Below, piece by piece: positions 7,140 to 14,659 of a DNA stretch of 50,159 bases (its first letter is position 1; every line of letters begins with the position of its first letter). The translations under genes and the position numbers were made by a program. The DNA is taken from NCBI GenBank assembly GCA_013214545.1, contig JABSQB010000001.1, forward strand, positions 1 through 50,159, given 5' to 3'. The DNA comes from Henriciella sp. Its GTDB lineage: Bacteria; Pseudomonadota; Alphaproteobacteria; Caulobacterales; Hyphomonadaceae. The notes under the pieces were generated by a model. The model was not told the DNA's origin. It did no database searches and saw only the letters and a list, made by a program, of their open reading frames with translations.

Positions 7140-8143
7140 TACGCGGCTCCTTTAAGAGCAACATGGGCAGGTGCGTCTTCTGTCAGCAACTGCGCCAGTC
7201 GTGTTGGCGTCGCGGGAACCAGCCCACCGCCGATAAACGGTGTGATGGCAAGGTGAGAAAAGGCAATCTTCGCTGAGATCAGGGCCGAGACAATTCCGCC
7301 TCTGCGTCTGGTCACGTCCAGCTTGGTGACGATCGCCCGACGAACGCCGCATCGCGCAAAGGCTCGCGCGGCTTCGCTTAGGTCTTCAGGATGGCCTTCG
7401 GCACTGATCACCAGAACCGGCTCGGCATCGATGACGGCGAGCAGGTCTTGCAGGCTGGCCATATCGTCCTGATCGAAGGGGATAATCGCCGGCATATCGA
7501 TAATGCAGCGTTGTCCCTGCTTCTGGATGTCCCCCAGCAGTTTGAACAGCTCGTCCGGATTGGTCACGGATCGGATCTGATCTTGTTCTTTTTCAAGGTA
7601 GGCGGCGAGTTGGGCCCCGCCAGCGGTAAGGTCGAGGTCCGCCGCGACCGGCAGCACTTCCGCTTTGGCCACGGACGCGCGCCGCGTCAGTTTCGCTGCG
7701 GTAGCCGTGCGGCCATGACCTGGCGCGCCGACGAGCACGATATTGCGGTGCGGCACCGGCGGGATCGGGTCGCAGGAAATTGTGTTTTCGAGACCGGCCG
7801 CAATCGCAGCACTCGGTTCGCTGCCTTCAAATCCATTGGTAATGCCGGCATCGGCAATCCGGTCAGCGAAGCGCTGCGGCGCACCGTGCCAGAGCAGGGC
7901 ATCGCGCACGCGGTTTCGAACCGGACTTTCAACAAGGCGAGGAGATGGTGCGGCGCCAAGACGGGTCAGGATGCGCGATTCACTCGGCACCATACCACCG
8001 CCCATTTTGTCCGTAGCGGCTCGAACTTCCACACCCCCAGGAACTTCGCGTTCGGACAGGATGACAGCGTCATCGCCCATTTCCGCGAAGATCATTGCCT
8101 TTGCAGCCTCGAGGGACTCAGCGGCAAACATCTTCATACGCAT
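7139..8143 (-). CDS. flhF: FlhF-like SRP-type GTPase with degenerate nucleotide-binding motifs
   Basis: A 334-residue homologue of FlhF, the SRP-family GTPase that marks the pole for flagellum assembly. It has the FlhF-specific N-terminus MRMKMFAAESLEAAKAMI, a short helical N domain and a G domain from about 130. Several catalytic elements are altered. The P-loop is GAPGHGRT (139-146) with Arg in place of the invariant Lys. The DTYR/IAAVEQL region reads DLDLTAGGAQLAAY. The DTAGR motif is replaced by IIDMPAIIPFD (214-224). Only TKLD (273-276) is intact. I infer weak or no GTP hydrolysis. I chose the ATG at 8143 because GGAG lies eight bases upstream. The promoter holds a DnaA box, a GANTC site and a CtrA half-site. 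Confidence 0.85.
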   Translation of the reverse strand: MRMKMFAAESLEAAKAMIFAEMGDDAVILSEREVPGGVEVRAATDKMGGGMVPSESRILTRLGAAPSPRLVESPVRNRVRDALLWHGAPQRFADRIADAGITNGFEGSEPSAAIAAGLENTISCDPIPPVPHRNIVLVGAPGHGRTATAAKLTRRASVAKAEVLPVAADLDLTAGGAQLAAYLEKEQDQIRSVTNPDELFKLLGDIQKQGQRCIIDMPAIIPFDQDDMASLQDLLAVIDAEPVLVISAEGHPEDLSEAARAFARCGVRRAIVTKLDVTRRRGGIVSALISAKIAFSHLAITPFIGGGLVPATPTRLAQLLTEDAPAHVALKGAA

Positions 8144-8184
8144 ACGGCACACTCCACTCTAGTGCACCGGAGTGTTGGAGCGAA

Positions 8185-8244
8185 ATGGTTAACAGAATCT
8201 GTTGATTTGTTAGTTTTTCACAGAAGAAGCGCAATTGTGGATAA
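8185..8244 (-). promoter_or_regulatory. flhF-flhG promoter region with CtrA half-site, GANTC site and DnaA box
   Basis: Within 60 bases upstream of flhF lie TTAACCAT read on the minus strand (8185-8192), GAATC (8195-8199, inside the small palindrome AACAGAATCTGTT) and a perfect consensus DnaA box TTATCCACA read on the minus strand (8236-8244). Together these are binding or modification sites for CtrA, CcrM and DnaA. The assignment as a cell-cycle promoter is an inference from motifs. Confidence 0.5.
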
Positions 8245-8249
8245 GTTTA

Positions 8250-8275
8250 CACCTGCGGAAGCTGATCCGCAGGTG
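8250..8275 (-). terminator. hairpin downstream of the fatty acid hydroxylase
   Basis: Perfect 10-base inverted repeat CACCTGCGGA (8250-8259) and TCCGCAGGTG (8266-8275) with a six-base loop, 30 bases past the hydroxylase stop. There is no T-run on either side, so it may be a weak terminator or an mRNA 3' stabiliser rather than a classical intrinsic terminator. Confidence 0.5.
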
Positions 8276-8304
8276 CTTTCGCCATCCTCGTGCAGGAGTG
8301 AGAG

Positions 8305-9444
8305 TCATTCAGCGGGTTGAAGCTTTGGTGCTGTTGCGGGCAATTCGTTAACATCATCCTCCGCCCGGAACACCGTCTTCTGATTGGGCAGGAATGGCGC
8401 GAGGTAGAGACCTGCCACGGTCATCGGATAATCCGGCGCGGTGCCAATGCCGATATTGTCATGCGGGCGCTCGTCACGCGGATTGTGGAAGGTGCCAAAC
8501 AGAATGTCCCAGACAATGAACTCGCCGCCATAATTGGAGTCGCCAATGCCTTTGTCGGGATAATGATGGTAGCGATGATTGTCGCCAATCGAGAAGATAT
8601 ACTCCCACCAGCCAAGCTCGAGATCGATATTGGAGTGCTGGAAGATGCCAATGCTGAGCTGAAGGATCACAGCGACCAGGGCGACTTCGGCGCTCGGCTG
8701 CACCAGGGCGAGCGGAATAGCATAGAAAATGGCCTGGCTGACAATTTCCAGCGGATGCGCGCGGATTCCGTTCAGCCAATAGAGGCGCTCAACAGAATGG
8801 TGCGCGGCGTGAATGCGCCACAAAGCCGGGATCTCGTGCAGGGCGCGGTGGAACCAGTAGCGGAAGAAGTCTTTGATCAGGATGAACAGGGTAACCTGGA
8901 TGATCAGGTTCCAATCATCAGGCCAGAGATTGTGTCCATAAGGCTCCAGCATTTCGACGATGCCGATGATGAACAGGGCGCTGACAATCAGGCCTGAGAT
9001 CCCGCTCCAGAACGCGCCCGAAAAATACATGATGATGTCGACGGCGGTATCATTGCCGCCTTCCAGCCATTTGCGGCTGTACGGCATCAGTCGTTCCAGC
9101 GGCGCGCAATAGAGGCCGAATATGATTGGCAGCAGGACGAAGCCGAGCAGAGTCAGGCTGGTAATCCCATTCTCGACTAGCCTGTAGCCGATGAAAAAGG
9201 ACAGGATCAGCGTGAACGGAAAGATGGTGTGGGCCAGGACTTTGCGAAGGCGTGTACCTTCCAGCTTGTAAGATAGGCTATCCAAGTGTCGCCAGAACCA
9301 GCGCGTCGGCTTGACCAGCACCCATTGCAAAATGAACTCCAAAGCGTGCAATGGCGCGCCAAGCCAGGTTTCCAGGAAGCGTGCAATGGGGGCCTTTTTC
9401 GGCATTCTACGATTGCTCGTGTTGGGCTGTTGGGCGAGGGCCAT
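8305..9444 (-). CDS. fatty acid hydroxylase / sterol desaturase family membrane protein
   Basis: Integral membrane di-iron oxygenase (379 aa) of the fatty acid hydroxylase superfamily. Hydrophobic segments cover roughly 72-160 and 178-195, with more after 235. The histidine clusters are HRALH (199-203), HAAHH (212-216), a His in RAHPLE (230) and HRYHH near 292-296, which together would ligate the di-iron centre. Members hydroxylate or desaturate lipid, carotenoid or sterol-like substrates using O2; the substrate here is unknown. AGGAG seven bases before the ATG supports the start. The gene interrupts what would otherwise be a continuous flhG-flhF-fliN-flbE-fliG-fliF series on the same strand, and has its own putative operator just upstream. 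Confidence 0.88.
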   Translation of the reverse strand: MALAQQPNTSNRRMPKKAPIARFLETWLGAPLHALEFILQWVLVKPTRWFWRHLDSLSYKLEGTRLRKVLAHTIFPFTLILSFFIGYRLVENGITSLTLLGFVLLPIIFGLYCAPLERLMPYSRKWLEGGNDTAVDIIMYFSGAFWSGISGLIVSALFIIGIVEMLEPYGHNLWPDDWNLIIQVTLFILIKDFFRYWFHRALHEIPALWRIHAAHHSVERLYWLNGIRAHPLEIVSQAIFYAIPLALVQPSAEVALVAVILQLSIGIFQHSNIDLELGWWEYIFSIGDNHRYHHYPDKGIGDSNYGGEFIVWDILFGTFHNPRDERPHDNIGIGTAPDYPMTVAGLYLAPFLPNQKTVFRAEDDVNELPATAPKLQPAE

Positions 9445-9474
9445 GCGTGGTCTCCTACGGTCTCAAAAAGTTGA

Positions 9475-9504
9475 GATTAATTAAATGAACAGGTTCAATT
9501 AATC
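9475..9504. promoter_or_regulatory. putative operator upstream of the fatty acid hydroxylase
   Basis: Nested inverted repeat: GATTAATT (9475-9482) with AATTAATC (9497-9504), and inside it TGAAC-AG-GTTCA (9486-9497). The inner TGAAC-N2-GTTCA core is the kind of site bound by TetR-family lipid regulators. It lies about 30-60 bases before the hydroxylase start. No TetR gene is in the window. Confidence 0.45.
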
Positions 9505-9605
9505 GCGCACAAGCATTCTGTCAACACCAAATCGAACACCCGCAGGCTCGCTTCAGATCAGAGACGATCGAAGCCTATCAATATTCGAGAATGGGAGAGC
9601 GGGGC

Positions 9606-9872
9606 TTACGCGAAGCCCAGCGAGCGTCCGTCGACGATTTCGCTCAAGGTCACGCCCAGCTGTCCATCTGCGACGACCAGGCGGCCGCGGGCCATAAGGC
9701 GATCTGAAACATAGATATCGACCAGATCGGTTGTGCTGTTTTCCAGCGCGACGATTTCGCCTTCAGACAGAGACATCAGCTCTTCGACCGGCACCCGGGC
9801 TTCGCCGAGCACCACATCAACCTTGACCGGGGCATCCATGAGGCTGTCTTCGAGGGCGCGGTTGACGGTCAT
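9606..9872 (-). CDS. fliN: flagellar motor switch protein FliN
   Basis: A short FliN (88 aa) consisting almost entirely of one SpoA domain. VKVDVVLGEARVPVEEL (16-32), LSEGEIVALENS, VDIYVSDRLMARGRLVVADG and the terminal LGVTLSEI are all canonical FliN/SpoA segments. FliN forms the base of the cytoplasmic C-ring, where it stabilises the switch and binds FliH and CheY. The usual N-terminal extension is almost absent. Its position after fliF, fliG and flbE matches the Caulobacter order, but flbD, which follows fliN there, is missing and the next gene is a fatty acid hydroxylase. There is a 73-base gap to the upstream gene. Confidence 0.93.
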   Translation of the reverse strand: MTVNRALEDSLMDAPVKVDVVLGEARVPVEELMSLSEGEIVALENSTTDLVDIYVSDRLMARGRLVVADGQLGVTLSEIVDGRSLGFA

Positions 9873-9945
9873 CAGGTCTCAATCGTGGTTGGCGTGAACG
9901 CTCAGACTGGCGGTGAATGGTTGCCGAGTGGTGAACAGTTTTGAC

Positions 9946-10299
9946 TTAGCGGCCAAATAAATCGCCTTGGCCTTCAATCACAACTGCGGCGAGGCGGCGC
10001 ACGCGCTCCAGCGCGTCCTTGCGGTCAGTTTCGTCAATCGCTGCGTGTTCAAGATGCGCCGCGAGATCAACGATGCCGGCCAAGACCTTCTTGAGATCGT
10101 CAGACGCTTGCGCAAGCTTGCTGGCCTCCGCGGCGAGCGTGTCATTACGGGCGATAGACGCGCCGCTCGCCTGCGCATCGCTGAGCAGTAGGGCCAGATC
10201 CTGCGGCGTCATCCGAACCGTATCTGCTTCTTTTGGCGCCGGCGCGCTGAAATCGCTGGCAAACGGATAAGGCTCGATTTTCTCAACGCGGCGCTTCAT
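9946..10299 (-). CDS. FlbE/FliH-like flagellar assembly protein
   Basis: A 117-residue, mostly helical acidic protein located between fliG and fliN, the place of flbE (fliH) in Caulobacter-type operons. The N-terminus (KRRVEKIEPYPFASDFS) resembles the conserved start of FliH/FlbE proteins, with aromatic residues that in FliH contact the export apparatus. The rest (about 35-115) is a coiled-coil-like region with alternating Ala, Leu and charged residues. FliH proteins are normally around 200 or more residues; the C-terminal domain that binds the FliI ATPase appears to be missing. The start overlaps the fliG stop by four bases. The assignment rests mainly on gene order and the N-terminus. Confidence 0.6.
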   Translation of the reverse strand: MKRRVEKIEPYPFASDFSAPAPKEADTVRMTPQDLALLLSDAQASGASIARNDTLAAEASKLAQASDDLKKVLAGIVDLAAHLEHAAIDETDRKDALERVRRLAAVVIEGQGDLFGR

Positions 10300-11222
10300 T
10301 CGATCAGCTCGTCTTCAGCGTCATGGGTCAGGATGTCGCCGCGTTTGACCAATGCGCGCGCAATCTCGATGATCTCGCTGCGAGCGGCGTCAATCTCGCT
10401 GCGCCGGATTGGACCCGCAGCTTCAATCTCATCGCGGAGCAGGTCGCCGGCGCGTTGGGTGATGTTCGCGAAGAAGGCCTCGGAGACGGGAGCCGGGGCA
10501 CCTTTCAGAGCGAACGTGAGTACGGCCCGATCGACGCTTCCAAGAATGGTCTGCAGGCTGGCCGCATCGAGATTGGCCAGGTCTTCGAAAGTGAACATGA
10601 AGGCTCTGATCTTCTCGCCTGCGCCAGGTTCGGCCGTATCGAGCGACGACAAGAGCGATTGTTCAGCCTTGCTGTCGAGACGGTCGAAGATGCGCGCGAC
10701 GTGCTCATGCCCGCCTTGCGTGCGGCTGGGGCTCGCCTGATCGAGACGGGTCTGTAAAGCAAGCTCCAATCCCCTGATCGCGGCAGGATGAATCTCCCCA
10801 AGGCTCAACATGCGTTTCAGCGCTTCTGTTGCGAGGGCGCGGGGCAGGGTCTGAACCGCACTGGCGGCGGTTTCCGGGGCGAGCCGCGACAGGACCAGCG
10901 CAATCACTTGCGGGCTTTCCTTGTCGACGAGGCTCGCGACGAAGCTGCCCTCATGGCGGGACAGACGGTCCCAGAAGGAGGATGGGGCTGCGGCCTGCGC
11001 CGGAGCGATGGTCGCCATCGAAGTCACATAGGTCTGCACAGCGCGTTGCTCGGCGGCGGCATCCTCAGGCATAGCCCGCATGGCGGCGCTCAATTGTTCG
11101 GCTTCCTGCGGTGAGAGCTGTGACCACACAGCCGAAGCGCGTGCGCCGAGCGCCCGCATTAGCAGGGCGCTGCGCTGCAAACCGCTATTGATTGGGGAAG
11201 GGGCGCGCGCAGGAAGGGTCAT
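10296..11222 (-). CDS. fliG: flagellar motor switch protein FliG
   Basis: FliG (308 aa) links the MS-ring protein FliF to the C-ring and carries the torque-transmitting helix. The N-terminal FliF-binding domain covers about 12-75. The middle domain has ESPQVIALVLSRL (102-114), where the conserved EHPQ is ESPQ. The C-terminal domain (about 175-298) has FTFEDLANLD and the torque region. The charged residues that act in the E. coli motor are all present by alignment: Lys240 (FALKG), Arg257 (TQRAG), Asp264-Glu265 (LLRDEI) and Arg273 (GPIR). This argues for continuing selection. It starts immediately after the fliF stop codon and overlaps the next gene by four bases. It is somewhat shorter than the usual 330 or more residues. 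Confidence 0.95.
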   Translation of the reverse strand: MTLPARAPSPINSGLQRSALLMRALGARASAVWSQLSPQEAEQLSAAMRAMPEDAAAEQRAVQTYVTSMATIAPAQAAAPSSFWDRLSRHEGSFVASLVDKESPQVIALVLSRLAPETAASAVQTLPRALATEALKRMLSLGEIHPAAIRGLELALQTRLDQASPSRTQGGHEHVARIFDRLDSKAEQSLLSSLDTAEPGAGEKIRAFMFTFEDLANLDAASLQTILGSVDRAVLTFALKGAPAPVSEAFFANITQRAGDLLRDEIEAAGPIRRSEIDAARSEIIEIARALVKRGDILTHDAEDELIE

Positions 11223-11870
11223 CTATTCCTCCGCATAAGACAGCCAGCCGCGGACCAGACTTGCGGTCTCATTCGGCTTGGTTTCTGCCAATTGCGCAGC
11301 TTCGTTCAGCTGCGCGCCAATGCTGGTATCCGGCGCGGGCAGCCGCGTTGGCTGAGGAAGCACGGTGTCGCGCCGCGGCTGTGGGGCGGCAGGGGCGGCT
11401 TCGACGCGCGTCGAAGTCGGAACGCCGATCAAGCCGGCAAAGAGCAGGGCGCTCAGCAGGCCAAGGCCCGTTAGCTCAGCGATCTGCAATGGTGTCAGAG
11501 AGCTGCCGACGCCGCGGGCAAACGGGAACTGCGTCAGGGTCAGCGTTTCGCTGGTCGGATCGAAGCCAATTCCGGCGATCAGGATATTCTCAATCTGTGT
11601 CCGAACTGCGCGCAGATCGCTGCCCATTTCGCCGTCAATCATGATCAAGATGGTGCGATCGCTGCGACCGGTGACGGAAACCCGGACTTTTTCAGCGCCG
11701 GTGATCGGTTCCAGAAGATAGGTCAGTTCTCGCTCAACAGAATTGCCGACAGGTTCTGATTTCACTCCGCCGAACACATCATAGACCCGCAAAGACAAAA
11801 GCCCCGCTGCGAGGACAAACGCAGCCAGGGCTATCAGTCGTAGATAAGGAGGGCGGGTTTTCGCGCTCAT
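11223..11870 (-). CDS. fliF: miniature FliF: MS-ring protein lacking RBM1, RBM2 and the beta-collar
   Basis: A 215-residue protein clearly related to the C-terminal part of FliF. It has a first membrane helix (about 11-28), then a single ring-building motif corresponding to RBM3 (about 45-118): ELTYLLEPITGAEKVRVSV matches the first half and ILIMIDG with IENILIAGIGFDP and LTLTQFPFA the second. In full-length FliF (about 550 aa) these halves are separated by the beta-collar insertion, which is absent here, as are RBM1 and RBM2. A second membrane helix (about 128-150), a Pro-rich linker and the FliG-binding tail ETASLVRGWLSYAEE follow. I chose the ATG at 11870 (AAGGTG five bases upstream); an upstream ATG at 11903 exists. 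It is first in the operon with fliG. Confidence 0.85.
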   Translation of the reverse strand: MSAKTRPPYLRLIALAAFVLAAGLLSLRVYDVFGGVKSEPVGNSVERELTYLLEPITGAEKVRVSVTGRSDRTILIMIDGEMGSDLRAVRTQIENILIAGIGFDPTSETLTLTQFPFARGVGSSLTPLQIAELTGLGLLSALLFAGLIGVPTSTRVEAAPAAPQPRRDTVLPQPTRLPAPDTSIGAQLNEAAQLAETKPNETASLVRGWLSYAEE

Positions 11871-11998
11871 CAAGACACCTTCGCCCGGCGCAGATGCGGG
11901 CATACCCGTTTCTTTTACGGGCGGCGTCGTAAACGGCGCTTTAACACCGGCCTTGTCCCCTCAGACCGATCACATGCGATATGCGATCGATTTGAGCG

Positions 11999-12268
11999 CT
12001 AGGCGCGGTACTGTTGCAGCCGTGTTGTGCGCAGGCCTTTGCGGCCGTGCTTGGAATAAAGAGCCCGCCAGCCGGAGAATTCTTCTTCGCTGAGATCGTA
12101 GCGACGAAGCGCTTCTTCCTCAGAAAGCAAACCGCCGCTTACGGCAGCGACAACTTCTGCTTTGCGGCGAGTTACCCAGCGGGTAATGCCAGGCTTTGGC
12201 AGGTCTGAAAGTGTCAGCGGTCGACCGTCAGGGCCTCTCACGCTGAGAGATTGAGCATTCTGCGCCAT
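11999..12268 (-). CDS. sciP: small CtrA inhibitory protein SciP (DUF1153)
   Basis: An 89-residue helix-turn-helix protein of the DUF1153 family. The conserved GPDGRPLTLSDLP, ITRWVTRRKAEVVAAVSGGL, a tandem of helices SEEEALRRYDLSEEEFSGW and the C-terminal GLRTTRLQQYR are diagnostic. In Caulobacter SciP binds CtrA and blocks activation of CtrA-dependent promoters, including flagellar ones, in early G1, and it is encoded next to fliF as here. I chose the ATG at 12268 because GGTGA lies five bases upstream; an ATG at 12280 is the alternative. The presence of SciP and CtrA at either end of the flagellar-rotor cassette suggests the cassette is under cell-cycle control. Confidence 0.93.
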   Translation of the reverse strand: MAQNAQSLSVRGPDGRPLTLSDLPKPGITRWVTRRKAEVVAAVSGGLLSEEEALRRYDLSEEEFSGWRALYSKHGRKGLRTTRLQQYRA

Positions 12269-12482
12269 TTTGTTCACCATCTTCTGTTGGTTTAACAAGC
12301 CACTTCTGTAGCCATGGCACGCTTATACAGGCGCGGAATTAAATCCGATTTCAAACCGATCTGTGAATTTTCCTGAAAATTGCACACAACCCAGCGCGCC
12401 GCGTTAGGACGCTGTTTGCAAACCTGTCCCGATTTGGATCAGCCAATGGTGACAACAGGTTCAGAGGTGAAATCTGAAACGC

Positions 12483-13520
12483 TTAGCTGCCGCTGAGTTT
12501 CGCAAAGCGGGCCAAATCGGCAGCTGTGTCGCCGGCAATGTCTGGAACCGCGGTCATCAGCAACTCGGCCGCGTGACAGGTGCCGCGCACCTCTCGGCAG
12601 CGGGCCTCGACTCCGGCTTTGATTAACAGGCGATAGAAGGCAACGCCTTCATCGCGCAGCGGGTCGCATTCATTGACGCTGATCATGGTCGCCGGCAGCC
12701 CGCGGACATCGTCTTCGGTGGCAAAGAGCGGCCAGGCGAGCGGGTTTTTGTTCTCAAACTCTTCAATGCCATAGGCCATGCGGCCGCGATTGGAATGCAG
12801 CGCGATCAGAATGCCATTATTCTCGATCGAGGATGGCAAGTCATCGCGCGGCCATTCGCCGGCAATGTAGGGGCATAGTGGATAGAGGCCGCTGATCAGG
12901 CCGATATCGCCGTCCTGTTTCAGCTTCAATCCGGTGGCGATGGTCAGGTTGCCGCCGCCGCTTTCGCCCGCAATCACGATGCGGTCCTTGTCGATGCCGA
13001 GCTTGTCAGCGCTCTCTGACAACCAGTGAACACCAGAGACGCAATCGTTCAGACCGGCAGGAAAGGGCGCGACTTCCGGCGCAGAGGAGGGGGACACGCA
13101 ATTTCGAAAATCGACCATGGCGACCGCCACGCCATTGGCCGCGATGATTTTCGACCAGGCGCGATAGTTCCCGTAGAAGCAGGAGAAAACCATCATCCCG
13201 CCGCCATGAATGTAGTAGATGCAGGGCACTTTCTCGCTCCCTTCGGGGCGGACGAAGCGGACTTTGATTGTGTTGCCATCAGGCCGCGAGGTGAATTCGT
13301 GTTCTGAAATTTCGAGCCCGGCGGACGGGGCGACCATTTCATTGTCGGCCATGTTGAAGATCATCTCCAACTGTTCGGTCGTAGCGAGAGCTTGCGGTGA
13401 GTTGGCTTGGCGCAATTGTTCCTCGCGGGACGGGACATCGCTCTCGTTCGCTGCTGGCATCATCGTCAGAACAGCTTTCAAGCGAGGATCCAGCCGGGGA
13501 TCGTTTGCGATATCTACCAT
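12483..13520 (-). CDS. alpha/beta hydrolase (hormone-sensitive-lipase type esterase)
   Basis: Cytoplasmic esterase-like alpha/beta hydrolase (345 aa) of the HSL family. HGGG (105-108) forms the oxyanion hole, GESGGG holds the nucleophile Ser187, the acid is probably the Asp in NECDPLRDEG, and the His is in RGTCHAAE near the C-terminus. About 90 residues precede the core, forming a cap-like extension. Substrates are short to medium acyl esters in the family; nothing here narrows it down. GGAG eight bases before the ATG supports the start. It is transcribed on its own, 82 bases after the desaturase-side intergenic region, and has no obvious regulator nearby. Confidence 0.88.
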   Translation of the reverse strand: MVDIANDPRLDPRLKAVLTMMPAANESDVPSREEQLRQANSPQALATTEQLEMIFNMADNEMVAPSAGLEISEHEFTSRPDGNTIKVRFVRPEGSEKVPCIYYIHGGGMMVFSCFYGNYRAWSKIIAANGVAVAMVDFRNCVSPSSAPEVAPFPAGLNDCVSGVHWLSESADKLGIDKDRIVIAGESGGGNLTIATGLKLKQDGDIGLISGLYPLCPYIAGEWPRDDLPSSIENNGILIALHSNRGRMAYGIEEFENKNPLAWPLFATEDDVRGLPATMISVNECDPLRDEGVAFYRLLIKAGVEARCREVRGTCHAAELLMTAVPDIAGDTAADLARFAKLSGS

Positions 13521-13602
13521 AGTGCGCGCTCCTGTTTCTGGTGCGCGCAGCCAAGCAAAAAGGCGAAGCGGATGCTAGTTTGTCGTCGCGAGAGCTGAAG
13601 CT

Positions 13603-14493
13603 TTATGCGAATTGCGGGGCGATCTTCAGGTTCTTCACCCAGCCCAGTTTCTCGTAGATGAGCAGCATGGTGCCATTATAATCGACGATCCGGTTCCACA
13701 GGCCTTTGCGCGGGCGATGCAAGGCGCTGACGGGTTGGTCGTGATGATGATCGTGGAACGCCTCGCCGCCTGTCAGAAGACCGATCAGATGATCTGCCCA
13801 GACCGGGGTTTTGAGGTGGCCGAGCACATTGATCCCGTACGTCGTCGCGTGGAATTGAATGGCACGCCCAATGACGAAACAGGCATGACAGATCGCGGTC
13901 AGAACCAGGGACCCTCCAGCCGCCCAGACGATGAGATAGATCGCCGCCGGGATCACCAGGTGAAGCACCAGCGAAATCGAATTGTAGAAACCGTCCATCC
14001 AGACAATGATCGGATGCTGCTTCAGCCACATCGCCATCGGTCTCGCCATATCTTTGGTGTCGCGCCAGAGGATCCAGCCGACCCAGGCCCAGCGCTTGGA
14101 CTCAAAGGGATTATGCGGGTCGCCCGGCTTGTCCGAGAAGCGGTGATGCTGGCTGTGATAATTGACCCAGTCGCGCACGGTCCCTTGCATCGCAATCATC
14201 AGATTGAGCATGGTGATCACCTGGCCAGGCGCTCTCAGCTCGCCAGCACGGTGCTGCATGATCCGGTGGAGCGGGCCAATCCCGGCATTGCAGATGAAGA
14301 TCGAGAACAGAACAATGCCGATCCCAAGCGGCAGATAGTACCAGCGCAGGGTCAGACCAGACAGGGTCAGACCGAGGACAATCATCGTGATCAGCATGGC
14401 CAGCCCGAGGGCCGGATAAAGGAAAGCCGAGAAGAAACTCGCGAAATTGAACGTTTTCCAGGTTTTGGGGATCGCGATCGAGCGAGGGATCAT
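13603..14493 (-). CDS. membrane fatty acid desaturase (acyl-CoA desaturase family)
   Basis: Integral membrane di-iron desaturase (296 aa) introducing a cis double bond into acyl chains, using O2 and an electron donor. All three histidine boxes of the delta-9 type are visible: HRIMQH (76-81), HSQHH (113-117, followed by the typical RFSDKPGDPHNP) and GEAFHDHHHDQP near the C-terminus. Four hydrophobic helices flank the boxes. I chose the ATG at 14493 because GGAGG lies eight bases upstream; the frame is open up to an ATG at 14532. It likely helps set membrane unsaturation together with other lipid enzymes in this window. Convergence and overlap with other genes are absent. Confidence 0.92.
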   Translation of the reverse strand: MIPRSIAIPKTWKTFNFASFFSAFLYPALGLAMLITMIVLGLTLSGLTLRWYYLPLGIGIVLFSIFICNAGIGPLHRIMQHRAGELRAPGQVITMLNLMIAMQGTVRDWVNYHSQHHRFSDKPGDPHNPFESKRWAWVGWILWRDTKDMARPMAMWLKQHPIIVWMDGFYNSISLVLHLVIPAAIYLIVWAAGGSLVLTAICHACFVIGRAIQFHATTYGINVLGHLKTPVWADHLIGLLTGGEAFHDHHHDQPVSALHRPRKGLWNRIVDYNGTMLLIYEKLGWVKNLKIAPQFA

Positions 14494-14603
14494 TCTGAAG
14501 GCCTCCGGGTCTGTGCAGTAAACATTATGCATCTGCGTCGTGTTACCAAGCAGTTAAGACTCGTTCGCAGATCGGAAAAGGCCACAATGTCTCAATCTGC
14601 AGC

Positions 14604-14650
14604 AATCTTCAAAAGTGTGACGGGAGAGTCACGTTTTTGCGGCTCTCCCG
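14604..14650 (-). terminator. terminator of the yjhX-like gene
   Basis: Perfect 8-base inverted repeat CGGGAGAG (14621-14628) and CTCTCCCG (14643-14650) just past the stop of the minus-strand gene, followed on the transcript by TCACACTTTT. Confidence 0.6.
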
Positions 14651-14659
14651 CCTGGTCGA

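Noticed and set aside
8250-8275. Origin-like element because of the adjacent DnaA box
   Set aside because: A single DnaA box without clustered boxes, AT-rich unwinding region or typical origin genes does not support an origin.
9475-9504. CtrA binding site in the TTAATTAA stretch
   Set aside because: The spacing between TTAA elements does not match TTAA-N7-TTAA; the palindrome fits a TetR-type operator better.
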